A stretch of DNA of 64,000 bases from Streptomyces sp. Alt3 (GCF_030719215.1 NZ_CP120983.1:5084001-5148000), one strand, 5' to 3'. Shown: positions 41,052 to 50,204, numbered from the stretch's first letter. Numbers and translations: made by a program. Notes: generated from the sequence alone by a model not told the origin.

Positions 41052-43289
41052 TCAGCGCAGCGACTCGGGCAGGTCCTCCCGGTGCACGATGCCCAGGCGC
41101 TGCGTGGCCCGGGTCAGCGCCACGTACAGGTCGCTCGTACCGAAGCGTCCGGGCTCCACGACCAGGACGTGGTCGAATTCGAGCCCCTTGGCCTCGCGCG
41201 GGCCCAGCAGCACCACGGGACGGGTGAGGTCGGGTTCGGCGCCGGCCGTGATCCCGTCGAGCGGGGCCGCGATCTCCTCGTGCAGCTCACGCGGCGCGAT
41301 CACCGCGAGACGCCCCTCCTCGGGCGTCAGCTCCTCCACCGCCCGTGCCACGGCGCCCGCGAGATCCGCACCGGAATCCCGCGTCCACGGCGTCTCGCCG
41401 GTGGAGCGCACCGACCCGGGCGGCTCGAAGGACGGGTCCTGGGCGCGGACGACCTTCGCCGCCAGGTCCATGATCTCGGCGGGCGTACGGTAGTTGACGC
41501 GCAGCCGCACATGCTCGAAGCGGTCACCGACGTACGGCTCCAGGATGCGGTCCCACGAGCCGATGCCGGCCTCCTCCGAGGTCTGCGCCGGGTCACCGAC
41601 CAGGGTCAGCGAGCGGGTCGGTGACCTGCGCATCAGCAGCCGCCAGGCCATCGGCGACAGCTCCTGCGCCTCGTCGACGATGATGTGGCCGAACGCCCAG
41701 GTCCGGTCCGCCGCGGCCCGCTCGGCGGCGCTCCGGTGGTCGGCCTCCTCCTGCCGCTCCGCCATCCGCTCGGCGTCGATGATGTCGTGCGCGGCCAGGA
41801 TCTCCGAGTCCTCCTCGTCCTCGAACTCGTAGGTCTCCGAACCCCGCGACAGGTCCAGCACACCCTGCGCGTAGGCGACCCGCTCCTGGCGCTCCGCCTC
41901 GGCTGCGGCCCGCTCGGCGCTGTCGTCGGCCCCGAGCAGCTCGGCAGCCTCGTCGAGGAGGGGGACGTCGGCCGGGGTCCACTCCCCGTCGCCGGGGGTG
42001 CGCCGGATGGCCTCGGCGTCCTCGTCGGGCACGTACACCGGCTCGGCCAGGTAGTCGGCGAGGAACCCCTCGGGGGTGAGCAGCGGCCACAGGTCCCCGA
42101 CGGCGGCGTGCACCTCCTCGCTCGTGGCGACGCTCTTGCCGAGCTGGGCGACGTCGTCCGGGCCCAGGAAGTTGGGGCCGCCGTACGGGTCCGCGCCGAT
42201 GCGTTCGGTCAGCTGCTTCGTGAGCGCGTCGATGACGTGGAACGTGAAGTACGGCCGGGCCAGGTTGTGCGGCAGCCGGGTCTCGCGGGCCGCCTGCCGT
42301 GCCTCGTAGGCGATCTCCCAGTCCAGGACGAGGTCACCGTCGTCGTGCGGGACGATCACCGGCGCGCCGGGCTCGGGCAGTGCCTGCCGGTCGCGCACGG
42401 CGAGGGCCAGCGCCTCCGCCATGTCCGCACCGCCCTTGACCGCCGCCGCGCGGGGGGTGTCGGTGCCACGGGCGTGGACGCCGGGGAAGAGTTCCGCCTG
42501 CGTGGCGAGCATGACGCCGGTCTCGCCGAGCGCGGGCAGCACCTCGCCGATGTAGCGGAGGAAGGCCGGGTTGGGGCCCACGACCAGGACCGCACGCTTG
42601 GCCAGGAGCTCCCTGTGCTCGTACAGCAGGAAGGCCGCACGGTGCAGGGCGACCGCCGTCTTGCCGGTGCCGGGCCCTCCCTCGACGACGAGGACACCTC
42701 GGTGCGGGGCGCGGATGATGCGGTCCTGCTCGGCCTGGATGGTCCGCACGATGTCGCCCATGCGGCCGGTGCGGGCGGAACTCAGCGCGGCGAGCAGCAC
42801 GGCGTCGCCGCTCGGGTCCTCGAAGCCGGTGCGTTCGCGGTCCCCCAGGTCGAGGATCTCGTCGTGCAGCTCGGTCACCGTGCGGCCCTCGGTGGTGAGG
42901 TGTCTGCGCCGGCGCAGCCCCATGGGCGTGTGCCCGGTGGCGAGATAGAAGGGCCGGGCCACCGGGGCGCGCCAGTCGATGAGCAGGGGCGTGTGTTCGG
43001 TGTCGTCCTCACGAATACCGATCCGGCCGATGTGGTGCGCGGCGCCGTCGCGAAGATCGATACGGCCGAAGCACAGCGAGCCGTCCACCGCGTTCAGGGC
43101 GGCGAGCAGGCCGGAACGCTCGGCGACGAGCACGTCGCGTTCGAGCCGGGCCTGCAAGCCGTTCCCCACCGGGGTCAACGCGTCCTCGACGCGCTGAGCG
43201 GTGTCCCCGCGCAGCGTGTCGACACGGTCGTAGAGCCGGTCGATGAATTCCTGCTCCTTCTGCAATTCGACGTTTTCGCGAGTTGACAA
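41052..43289 (-). CDS. helR: HelR/HelD-like RNA polymerase-associated UvrD-type ATPase
   Basis: 745 residues. SF1 helicase-like ATPase that, in related Streptomyces HelR proteins, displaces rifampicin-blocked RNA polymerase. The N-terminus is a long coiled helix (ENVELQKEQEFIDRLYDRVDTL), then LIDWRAPVARPFYLATG, Walker A VVEGGPGTGKTA (204-211), Walker B/DEAQ in HIIVDEAQELSPMAWRLL, motif III TLVGDPAQ, motif IV VRLRVNYRTPAEIMDLA, and motif VI YVALTRATQRLGIV. This layout matches HelD class proteins rather than UvrD. TTG 43289 has GGGAG six bases upstream. Its upstream region has a promoter and three hairpins. Confidence 0.9.
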   Translation of the reverse strand: MSTRENVELQKEQEFIDRLYDRVDTLRGDTAQRVEDALTPVGNGLQARLERDVLVAERSGLLAALNAVDGSLCFGRIDLRDGAAHHIGRIGIREDDTEHTPLLIDWRAPVARPFYLATGHTPMGLRRRRHLTTEGRTVTELHDEILDLGDRERTGFEDPSGDAVLLAALSSARTGRMGDIVRTIQAEQDRIIRAPHRGVLVVEGGPGTGKTAVALHRAAFLLYEHRELLAKRAVLVVGPNPAFLRYIGEVLPALGETGVMLATQAELFPGVHARGTDTPRAAAVKGGADMAEALALAVRDRQALPEPGAPVIVPHDDGDLVLDWEIAYEARQAARETRLPHNLARPYFTFHVIDALTKQLTERIGADPYGGPNFLGPDDVAQLGKSVATSEEVHAAVGDLWPLLTPEGFLADYLAEPVYVPDEDAEAIRRTPGDGEWTPADVPLLDEAAELLGADDSAERAAAEAERQERVAYAQGVLDLSRGSETYEFEDEEDSEILAAHDIIDAERMAERQEEADHRSAAERAAADRTWAFGHIIVDEAQELSPMAWRLLMRRSPTRSLTLVGDPAQTSEEAGIGSWDRILEPYVGDRFEHVRLRVNYRTPAEIMDLAAKVVRAQDPSFEPPGSVRSTGETPWTRDSGADLAGAVARAVEELTPEEGRLAVIAPRELHEEIAAPLDGITAGAEPDLTRPVVLLGPREAKGLEFDHVLVVEPGRFGTSDLYVALTRATQRLGIVHREDLPESLR

Positions 43290-43420
43290 AATCGCTCCCT
43301 GCCGGATATGGTGTTTCTAGTGGCCCCCTCTGAGGGGCCTTTTCTGTGGGTGCACAGAACGACCCAATATACGTGAGGAAATCCCCGGTCCGCAATTACG
43401 GACCGGGGATTTGCCGTATT
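43290..43420 (-). promoter_or_regulatory. helR promoter, leader hairpins and large palindrome
   Basis: On the helR strand, TTGCGG (43390-43395) and TATATT (43366-43371) are 18 bases apart, a near-consensus sigma-A promoter. The -35 sits inside a 34-base perfect palindrome with 14-bp arms (43379-43392, 43399-43412). The leader of about 70 bases contains TTCTGTG/CACAGAA (43342-43359) and GGCCCC/GGGGCC (43322-43339). The palindrome could be the rifamycin-associated element or another operator. Confidence 0.65.
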
Positions 43421-43642
43421 CGGCGGCTCCCGCTGCGCACCCCCCTCCGGCAGCGGCCCGACCGGTCGGCGCCGCAGGGCGTTCGGCATGTCCGCGTGAT
43501 GCTGCGGTCCCACGCCGGCACCGGGACCACCGGGACCACCGGAACCACTTGGACCACCGGCACCGCAGCTCCTCGTGACCGCCCGGCCGCCGTGCCGCCC
43601 GGCTCCCGCACCGGTGGGGTGCCGAGCAGGTGGGGTGCCATA

Positions 43643-43685
43643 TGTCATGGACCCGCATTACAGGTGTCATACGCGTCTGATGACA
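43643..43685 (+). promoter_or_regulatory. TGTCAT repeats upstream of ABC/two-component operon
   Basis: TGTCAT at 43643 and 43665 and its inverse ATGACA at 43680 lie 45-87 bases before the ATPase start. TGTCAT-N9-ATGACA is an inverted repeat of the size bound by NarL-type regulators such as the one encoded at 46786. The rest of 43421-43729 shows no gene. Confidence 0.45.
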
Positions 43686-43729
43686 GAGCGCACTGCCCCC
43701 GGCCCCGTTTCGCCGGGAGTGTGGAGTGC

Positions 43730-44656
43730 ATGAACCCCGTCATCGAAACCGTCGGACTGAAACGGAGCTATCGCGACTTCGACGCCGTAAAGGGCATCGA
43801 CTTCACGGTCGCTCGCGGTGAGCTGTTCGCCCTACTGGGCACCAACGGCGCCGGAAAGACCTCCACCCTCGAACTCCTCGAAGGCCAGGCCACTCCCACC
43901 GGCGGATCCGTCCGGGTGCTGGGCCACGACCCGTTCCGCGACCGGTCGGCGGTGCGGCACCGCATCGGCGTGATGCTTCAGGAGGGCGGCTTCCCGCCGG
44001 AGCTGACCGTCCTGGAGACCGTGCGGATGTGGGCGGGCTGCACCAGCGGTGCCCGGCCCGCCGACGAGGCCCTCGAAATGACCAACCTGTCCGACCGTCG
44101 GGCCGTGCGGGTCAAGCAGCTCTCCGGCGGCGAACGCCGGCGCCTCGACCTCTCGCTGGCCCTGCTCGGACGCCCCGAGGTGCTGTTCCTCGACGAGCCG
44201 ACCACCGGCCTCGACGCCCAGTCCCGCCGCGACACCTGGGAACTCATCCGGGAGCTCAAGCTCCAGGGCACGACCGTGCTCCTCACCACGCACTACCTGG
44301 AGGAGGCCGAACAGCTCGCCGACCGGCTGGCGATCATGCACCAGGGGCTGATCGCCACCACCGGGCGCGTGGCCGACGTGGTGGCCGAACGGCCCGCCCG
44401 GATCAGCTTCCGGCTGCCCCAGGACCGCCTCCTCGGCGAGCTCCCCCCGCTCCCGGCCATGGGCGTGACCCGGCACGAGACCGTGGGCGGGACGGTCCGC
44501 CTGGAGACCAGGGACCTCCAGCGCACGGCCACCGAACTGCTCACCTGGGCCCACCACGCAGGCGTCACGCTGCACGGCCTCGACGCCCGGTCCGCATCAC
44601 TGGAAGAAGCCTTCATGGAGATCGCCAAGGGCCTGGACCACGAGGAGACACGATGA
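43730..44656 (+). CDS. ABC exporter ATP-binding protein
   Basis: 308 residues. Walker A GTNGAGKTST, Q-loop VMLQEGGFPPELTV, signature KQLSGGERRRLDLSLAL, Walker B VLFLDEPTTGLD and H-loop LTTHYLEEAEQLADR are intact; a C-terminal domain of about 90 residues follows, as in drug-export ATPases. First gene of a four-gene operon with permease, sensor kinase and regulator, like the LnrLMN-JK linearmycin resistance arrangement. ATG 43730 has GGAG four bases upstream. Confidence 0.94.
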   Translation: MNPVIETVGLKRSYRDFDAVKGIDFTVARGELFALLGTNGAGKTSTLELLEGQATPTGGSVRVLGHDPFRDRSAVRHRIGVMLQEGGFPPELTVLETVRMWAGCTSGARPADEALEMTNLSDRRAVRVKQLSGGERRRLDLSLALLGRPEVLFLDEPTTGLDAQSRRDTWELIRELKLQGTTVLLTTHYLEEAEQLADRLAIMHQGLIATTGRVADVVAERPARISFRLPQDRLLGELPPLPAMGVTRHETVGGTVRLETRDLQRTATELLTWAHHAGVTLHGLDARSASLEEAFMEIAKGLDHEETR

Positions 44657-45465
44657 CGACGACCGCGCCCTCCCGCCCCCTGGACACCGCCCCGCCCGTG
44701 CGACGCGGTTCCGCGTCCCGCATGGCCGCCCTCGGCCGCGCCGAACTGACCCTGCTGCTGCGCAGCCGGGCGGCGCTGATCACCGCGCTGCTCGTACCGG
44801 CCATCACGACCTTCTCGATGCGAGGCGTGGTCAACGGCCTGGACCTGGACGGCACCGGCCTGTCGATCGCCACCGTCCTCCTGCCCGGATCACTCGGCCT
44901 GGCGCTGATCTTCTCCGTGTACACGAACCTTGTCGGCGTCTACGTCACCCGCCGCGAGAGCCTCGTGCTCAAGCGGCTGCGCACGGGTGAGGTGCGCGAC
45001 TGGGAGATCTTCGCCGGCGGAGCACTCCCCGCCCTGCTGCTGGCGTACGTACAGTGCGCGCTGCTGGTCATCGGCCTGACGGTCGTCCTGGACGCACCCG
45101 CACCGACCGCCCCGCACCTGATGGTCCTCGGACTGCTCATCGGCGGCGCGATGCTCGTGGCCGCGGGCGCCCTGACCGCCGCGGTCACCCGGACGGCGGA
45201 GAGCGCTCAGCTGACGTTCCTGCCGTTCTGGCTGCTGAGCATGGCCGGCTCCGGGATGTTCGTACCGCGCGAGGTACTGCCCGGCGTGGTGGGCGACATC
45301 AGTGCCTGGCTGCCCTTCTCACCGGTGATGGACCTCCTGCGGGGCGGCTGGACGGGCGACCTCGGCGCCGCCGACCAGGGCCGCGCGCTGCTCCTCGCCC
45401 TGGCCTGGACGGGCCTCGCGGCGCTCGGTGTGCGGCGGTGGTTCCGCTGGGGACCGCGCGGCTGA
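44653..45465 (+). CDS. ABC-2 type permease
   Basis: 270 residues with six hydrophobic segments (AALITALLVPAITTF, IATVLLPGSLGLALIFSVYTNL, ALPALLLAYVQCALLVIGL, LGLLIGGAMLVAAGAL, FLPFWLLSMAGSGMFVP, LLLALAWTGLAAL) and the ABC-2 features YVTRRESLVLKRLRTGEV in the first cytoplasmic loop and SGMFVPREVLPGVVGDISAWLPFSPVMDLLRGGW near the end. The start overlaps the ATPase stop (ATGA). Partner of the 43730 ATPase; cargo probably a membrane-active drug or lipid (inference). Confidence 0.92.
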   Translation: MTTTAPSRPLDTAPPVRRGSASRMAALGRAELTLLLRSRAALITALLVPAITTFSMRGVVNGLDLDGTGLSIATVLLPGSLGLALIFSVYTNLVGVYVTRRESLVLKRLRTGEVRDWEIFAGGALPALLLAYVQCALLVIGLTVVLDAPAPTAPHLMVLGLLIGGAMLVAAGALTAAVTRTAESAQLTFLPFWLLSMAGSGMFVPREVLPGVVGDISAWLPFSPVMDLLRGGWTGDLGAADQGRALLLALAWTGLAALGVRRWFRWGPRG

Positions 45466-45571
45466 CCAGGTCGGAACCACCGGGGTCGGCGCGGCCGGCC
45501 CCGCACCCGGTGCGGTCCACCTGGTGCGAGCCACCTGGTGCGACGGCCGCCGGACGGGGAAGTCGGAGATC

Positions 45572-46789
45572 ATGAGCGTGAGCGTGGAGGACTGGGTGGA
45601 ACGGCTCGGCGGCCAGGACGGCCCCGAGCGGTACCGCCGGTACGCGGTGGGCAGCGTCGGATTTCTCGCCCTCACCGAGGTGGGTCTCTGGACGATCTGG
45701 ATGTTCCAGTCGGACGGTGACGCCCCCGTACTGGCGACCGTGGCCGTGCTGGGCGCGGTGCACGCCGTCGTCCAGTTCATGCTGTGGCGGTCCGCCCTGA
45801 GCCACTACCTGACCGCCGGCCGACGGCCCACCCTGCTCGTGGTGGCGTACACGGCCCTGACCCTGGTCATGGCGGCCGTGGGGTGCGTACTGCTGTCGTC
45901 CGGACGCATCGGCGCCGGAGCGCTGACGTCCTACATGGTGTGGCTGCTGATGTTCTGGGCCGGACCGCCCGCCCTAGCCCTGTCGCTCCGCCGGGGAGCG
46001 GCCCTGGTGGCGGTCGTCGCGGTCGCGGCCCTGGCGGGGGCCGGCGTGGCGGGGCTGCCCGGCCCGTCCCTGGTACTCACCGTCAGCGCCAGCGTGTTCA
46101 TGGTGCCGTTCATGGCCACCGCGTCCCGGGCGTCCGGCTGGAGCGTCCGGCTGATCGAGCAACTGGCCGCCGCACGCGAGACACAGTCCCGCCTGGCCGT
46201 CGCCGAGGAACGCCTGCGCTTCGGCCGCGACCTGCACGACGTGCTGGGCCGCAACCTCGCGGTCGTGGCGCTCAAGAGCGAACTCGCGGCACAACTGGCG
46301 CGGCGCGGCCTGCCCGAGGCGGAGGAGCACATGGTGGAGGTGCAGCGCATCGCGCGGGAGTCCCAGCGCGAGATCCGGTCGGTGGTACGCGGCTACCGTA
46401 CCGCCGACCTCCACACCGAACTCGTCGGAGCGCGCTCCGTCCTGGAGGCCGCGGGCATCGACTGCCGCATCGAGTACGGCCCCGCGGGCCGACTGCCCCC
46501 CGACGTGCAGTCCGCCCTCGGCTGGGTGGTGCGCGAGGGCACGACGAACGTCCTGCGCCACGCGCAGGCCGCGACCCGCTGCACGATGGCGCTGCGCACC
46601 GCGGGCCCGACCACGGCCCTGCTGGTCATGGAGAACGACGGCGCGCCCGACACCCCCTCCGGCGGCGGCACGGGCCTGGCGGGGCTCCGGGAACGCCTGA
46701 CCGGCCCGGGTGGCACGCTGACCACCGAACACCAACCCGGCGGCATCTTCCGCCTCACCGCACGCATCCCCTGGGAAGAAGACGCATGA
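45572..46789 (+). CDS. Two-component sensor histidine kinase (DesK/LnrJ-like)
   Basis: 405 residues. Five or six N-terminal membrane helices with almost no extracellular loop, then HisKA_3 with the phosphoacceptor in RLRFGRDLHDVLGRNLAVVALKSELAAQL and an HATPase domain ending GGGTGLAGLRERLTGPGGTL. Kinases of this build sense membrane perturbation. ATG 45572 has GGAG four bases upstream; the 107-base gap to the permease holds two copies of CCACCTGGTGCGA. The stop overlaps the regulator start (ATGA). Confidence 0.93.
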   Translation: MSVSVEDWVERLGGQDGPERYRRYAVGSVGFLALTEVGLWTIWMFQSDGDAPVLATVAVLGAVHAVVQFMLWRSALSHYLTAGRRPTLLVVAYTALTLVMAAVGCVLLSSGRIGAGALTSYMVWLLMFWAGPPALALSLRRGAALVAVVAVAALAGAGVAGLPGPSLVLTVSASVFMVPFMATASRASGWSVRLIEQLAAARETQSRLAVAEERLRFGRDLHDVLGRNLAVVALKSELAAQLARRGLPEAEEHMVEVQRIARESQREIRSVVRGYRTADLHTELVGARSVLEAAGIDCRIEYGPAGRLPPDVQSALGWVVREGTTNVLRHAQAATRCTMALRTAGPTTALLVMENDGAPDTPSGGGTGLAGLRERLTGPGGTLTTEHQPGGIFRLTARIPWEEDA

Positions 46790-47391
46790 TCACGGTCCTG
46801 CTCGCGGACGACGAGCACCTCATCCGGGGCGCGCTCGCCTCGCTGCTCACCCTGGAGGACGACATCACCGTCGTCGCGCAGGCCGGAACCGGCGACGAGG
46901 CGCTGGCCATGGCCGTCGCGCACCGCCCCGACGTCGCCGTGCTCGACCTCCAGATGCCGGGCCTCGACGGCATCGGGGTCGCCACACGGCTGCGCGAATC
47001 CGTGCCCGGCTGCGCCTCGATGATCGTCACCAGCCACGCCCGGGCAGGAGCCCTGAAGCGCGCCCTGAGCGTGGGGGTGCGCGGCTTCGTGCCCAAGACA
47101 GTGTCCGCGCACGAACTGGCCCAGATCATCCGCACGGTGCACACCGGCGGCCGCTACGTCGACCAGGAACTCGCCGCCGACGCCATCGCCGCCGGCGAAT
47201 CACCCCTGACACCCCGGGAGGCGGAACTCCTGTCGTACGCCGAGGACGGCGCCCCGGTCGCCGACATCGCCACCCGCGCATCGCTGTCCAGCGGGACGGT
47301 CCGCAACTACCTCTCCTCCGCCGCGATGAAGCTGGGCGCGGAGAACCGGCACGTGGCCGCGCGTATCGCGCGGGAGCGGGGGTGGCTCTGA
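46786..47391 (+). CDS. NarL/LuxR family response regulator
   Basis: 201 residues. Receiver with LLADDEHLIRGAL, phospho-Asp in VAVLDLQMPGLDG, MIVTSHA and VRGFVPKTVSA; C-terminal HTH LTPREAELLSYAEDGAPVADIATRASLSSGTVRNYLSSAAMKLG. Likely activates the ABC exporter operon through the TGTCAT repeats. It converges on the tetR gene, 13 bases apart. Confidence 0.94.
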   Translation: MITVLLADDEHLIRGALASLLTLEDDITVVAQAGTGDEALAMAVAHRPDVAVLDLQMPGLDGIGVATRLRESVPGCASMIVTSHARAGALKRALSVGVRGFVPKTVSAHELAQIIRTVHTGGRYVDQELAADAIAAGESPLTPREAELLSYAEDGAPVADIATRASLSSGTVRNYLSSAAMKLGAENRHVAARIARERGWL

Positions 47392-47404
47392 CGCACACAC
47401 GGCA

Positions 47405-48013
47405 TCAGCGTTCCGGTGCGCCCCAGTTCACGAGGAGGGCGTCCGCCGCAGCGTGCAGGTGCGCGGCCGGGACGCCGTCGCACACCTGGGTGGAGATGCC
47501 GAGCAGGAAGCCGTGGACCATCGATGTGACGGCATCCGCATCCGTGTCCTCGGCGAGCTCCCCCGCGGCGATACCGCGCACGGCACATGCCCTGATGCGC
47601 GCCCGGTCGACTGCGCGACGCGCCGCCACGACCTCCCGCACCCCGGCATCCTCCGCTCCCGGCAGGCGGACCGTTCCCGTGAGGGCGACGAGGCACCCGC
47701 GCGGGTGGGACGGGTCGGTCTGCATGCTGACCGACCCGTGGAGGAGCCCCGCGACGGCCTCGCGAGGGCTGATCTCCTCGTCGGCGACCACATCGGTGAC
47801 CCGGCCCGGCCCGGCGACGTAGTGCTCCACCGCCTTCTCGAACAGCCCTTCCTTCGAGCCGAAGGCGCCGTACAGGCTCGCTGAGGAAAGTCCCGTCGCC
47901 TCGCGCAGCTGGGCCAGCGAGGTCGATTCGTAGCCCCGTTCCCAGAACAGCAGCATCGCCGACTCCAGGACGGCCTCCATGTCGAAGGTGCGGGGACGGC
48001 CGGCGGGTGACAC
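47405..48013 (-). CDS. TetR family regulator
   Basis: 202 residues. N-terminal HTH MEAVLESAMLLFWERGYESTSLAQLREATGLSSASLYGAFGSKEGLF; C-terminal domain of the TetR_C type with HPRGCLVALTGTVRLPG. GTG 48013 is preceded by GAGGAGG. Divergent from an MFS gene with an operator between them, so it very likely represses both. Confidence 0.93.
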   Translation of the reverse strand: MSPAGRPRTFDMEAVLESAMLLFWERGYESTSLAQLREATGLSSASLYGAFGSKEGLFEKAVEHYVAGPGRVTDVVADEEISPREAVAGLLHGSVSMQTDPSHPRGCLVALTGTVRLPGAEDAGVREVVAARRAVDRARIRACAVRGIAAGELAEDTDADAVTSMVHGFLLGISTQVCDGVPAAHLHAAADALLVNWGAPER

Positions 48014-48049
48014 GGCGAACCTCCTCGATTGCGGACTGACTGATCCAGT

Positions 48050-48097
48050 TTGACACCGGCAGCCGCCCTCGTCAATATCGGATCGGTCGATCCATAT
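48050..48097. promoter_or_regulatory. Overlapping divergent promoters and TetR operator
   Basis: A 23-base near-perfect palindrome, ATAT-C-GGATCG-GT-CGATCC-ATAT, spans 48075-48097. For the MFS gene, TTGACA (48050-48055) is a consensus -35 with the -10 near 48073-48078. For tetR, TTGACG (48070-48075, reverse) is 17 bases from CAAACT. The operator therefore touches both promoters. Confidence 0.75.
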
Positions 48098-48118
48098 CTG
48101 ATTGAGGGAGTCCGTCCG

Positions 48119-49315
48119 ATGGCCACAACGTGCCCCACGCCGCCGATTCACGAGCGAGCACGTGATGCGTTCCCCGTTCCGGCGCTGGTGGTGATGGCGT
48201 GTACCGGATTCATCGTGATCATGACCGAGACGCTGCCGGCAGGACTGCTCCCGCAGCTCTCCGCCGGCCTGGACGTCTCCGAAGGCAGCGCCGGGCAGTT
48301 CGTGAGCGCCTATGCGATCGGGACCGTCCTCGCGGCGATCCCGGCGATCACCCTGACGCGCGGGATGCGGCGGAAACCGCTCCTCCTCGCCGGCCTGCTC
48401 GGGTTCCTCGTCGCCAACACCGTCACCGCGCTGGCCCCGTCGTTCTCCGTCGCCCTTGTCGCCCGGTTCGTCGGGGGAGCCTTCTCCGGCCTGTTGTGGG
48501 GCATGCTCGCCGGCTATGCCCGACGTATCGCCGCACCTGAACACGCAGGGCGCGCCCTTGCCATCGCCATGACCGGAACCCCGGTCGCGCTCGCCGTCGG
48601 AACCCCCCTCGGGGCCTGGCTGGGGTCCACGGTCGGATGGCGCTGGTCCTTCGCCGCGATGTCGCTGCTCAGCATCGTCGTCATGGTCTTCGCGAAGTAC
48701 CTCGTGCCCGACGCCCCGGGGCAGGCCGCGCGGACACGCGCCCCGCTCGGCCGGGTGCTGGGCATTCCCGGCGTCGCGACCATCCTCGCCGTCGTCTTCG
48801 TCTGGATGCTCGCGCACAACCTGCTCTACACCTACATCGCTTCCTACCTGCAGCAGATGCGCCTCGCACTCCGGCCCGACCTCACCCTGCTCGTCTTCGG
48901 CCTCGCGGCACTCGGCGGGATCTGGTTCACCGGTGTGTTCATCGACCGCGCACTGCGCCGACTCACCCTGGCGAGCGTGGCCCTGTTCGTCGTCGCCGGC
49001 GCGTTCCTCGCCGTGGCGCAGCAGTCCACCGTGGGCGCGCTGACGGCGGTCGTCCTGTGGGGCATCGCGTTCGGCGGCGCCGCGACACAGTTGCAGACGG
49101 CCATGGGGGAGGCCGCGGGCGACAACGCCGATGCGGCCAACGCGATGCTGACGACCTCCTTCAACCTGGCGATCTTCGCGGCCGGAGCCGTGGGAGCCGT
49201 CCTCGTGGACGGAGTGGGCGCACGGGTCCTGCCGGCCGGGATGATCGCGCTCGCGGTCGTCGCGATCATCATGGTCGGCGTCGGCCGCCGCGCGGCGTTC
49301 CCCACGGGGCGGTGA
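48119..49315 (+). CDS. MFS transporter (sugar/drug efflux, AraJ/SetA-like)
   Basis: 398 residues, twelve predicted helices. VVMACTGFIVIMTETLPAGLLPQLSAGLDVSEGSAGQFVSAYAIGTVLAAIP is the N-terminal signature of the AraJ/PbuE-type DHA1 exporters, with motif TRGMRRKPLLLAGLLGF between helices 2 and 3 and GGAATQLQTAMGEAAGDNADAANAM late. ATG 48119 has GGGAG eight bases upstream. Controlled by the divergent TetR. Confidence 0.93.
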   Translation: MATTCPTPPIHERARDAFPVPALVVMACTGFIVIMTETLPAGLLPQLSAGLDVSEGSAGQFVSAYAIGTVLAAIPAITLTRGMRRKPLLLAGLLGFLVANTVTALAPSFSVALVARFVGGAFSGLLWGMLAGYARRIAAPEHAGRALAIAMTGTPVALAVGTPLGAWLGSTVGWRWSFAAMSLLSIVVMVFAKYLVPDAPGQAARTRAPLGRVLGIPGVATILAVVFVWMLAHNLLYTYIASYLQQMRLALRPDLTLLVFGLAALGGIWFTGVFIDRALRRLTLASVALFVVAGAFLAVAQQSTVGALTAVVLWGIAFGGAATQLQTAMGEAAGDNADAANAMLTTSFNLAIFAAGAVGAVLVDGVGARVLPAGMIALAVVAIIMVGVGRRAAFPTGR

Positions 49316-49340
49316 GCGGTCGGCGCCCGCGCGGGAGCCC

Positions 49341-50204
49341 CTAGCCCGGCTTGATCGAGGCGAGCTGTACGAGCAGGAGGACCAGCCGGTGCACCTCGGC
49401 GAAGTCGGCGGCGGTGAAGGCGACCGTACGGCCGCCCGCGGCACGCGAGACACCCGGCACGAGCAGGGCCAGGTCGACGGAGAACGGGCTGAGAAGGTCC
49501 ACTTCGACAGCGACAGGGCCGTCAAGAACCAGCGGCGGGACGTGAGCGCGTCGCCCGACGGCCTCGGCCGCGGCGGCACGGAGCCGCTTCCGGGCCTCCT
49601 CCGGGTGCAGGGTGACGGCGGCAGACCCCGCGATGGCCTCCTTGACGGCTACGCCGACCGCTGAGGGGACCAGCTCCTCGAACTCGGCGCAGGCGACGTC
49701 GTCACCGCTGAGCATCACGACGGGGACGCCGAAGTGCCCGGCCAGGGCACCGTTGAGGCCGATCTCCCCGAGGGAACGCCCGGCCACCCGGACATCCAGG
49801 ATGTCGCCGCTCATGGTGTGGGCGATCACGCCGGGCCCGGCACCGGCACGCGCGTGATAGCCCACGAGCAGCACGGCGTCGGTGTGTTCGTCGAGCCCGG
49901 CGACCATGCCCAGGGACCGCGGCTTCCCCCGGACCAGGCGCGCCCGCCGGTCCATCTGCTCCGGCAGCAGATTGCGGAACGGCCCGTGCGCGTCGGCGAC
50001 CAGGACGTCGGCCGCGGGCTCGGCATCCAGGACACCGGCGACGACGGCGTTGGCCTCGGCGGTCATCAACGCCCGGCCGCGCTCGTAGTCGTAGCGGTCG
50101 GGGTTGGTCTCGGAGGTGTGGACGATCCCGGAGACGCCCTCCATGTCGACGGAGATGAGTACCTTCGGGGACTTCGTTTCGTTCGTTTCCTTCGGTGCCT
50201 TCAT
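49341..50204 (-). CDS. M55 family D-aminopeptidase (DppA-like)
   Basis: 287 residues. Zinc peptidase removing N-terminal D-amino acids. Metal and catalytic motifs: VLISVDMEGVSGIVH, RALMTAEANAVVAGV, VLVADAHGPFRNLL, VLLVGYHARAGAGPGVIAHTMSG, EIGLNGALAGHFGVPVVMLSGDDVACAE. Function in recycling D-amino-acid peptides is inferred from DppA. There is no peptide transporter next to it. It converges on the MFS gene with a 25-base gap. Confidence 0.92.
   Translation of the reverse strand: MKAPKETNETKSPKVLISVDMEGVSGIVHTSETNPDRYDYERGRALMTAEANAVVAGVLDAEPAADVLVADAHGPFRNLLPEQMDRRARLVRGKPRSLGMVAGLDEHTDAVLLVGYHARAGAGPGVIAHTMSGDILDVRVAGRSLGEIGLNGALAGHFGVPVVMLSGDDVACAEFEELVPSAVGVAVKEAIAGSAAVTLHPEEARKRLRAAAAEAVGRRAHVPPLVLDGPVAVEVDLLSPFSVDLALLVPGVSRAAGGRTVAFTAADFAEVHRLVLLLVQLASIKPG

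Noticed and set aside
41052..43289. UvrD/PcrA repair helicase
   Set aside because: The N-terminal coiled arm and the LIDWRAPVARPFY segment before the Walker A fit HelD/HelR, not UvrD.
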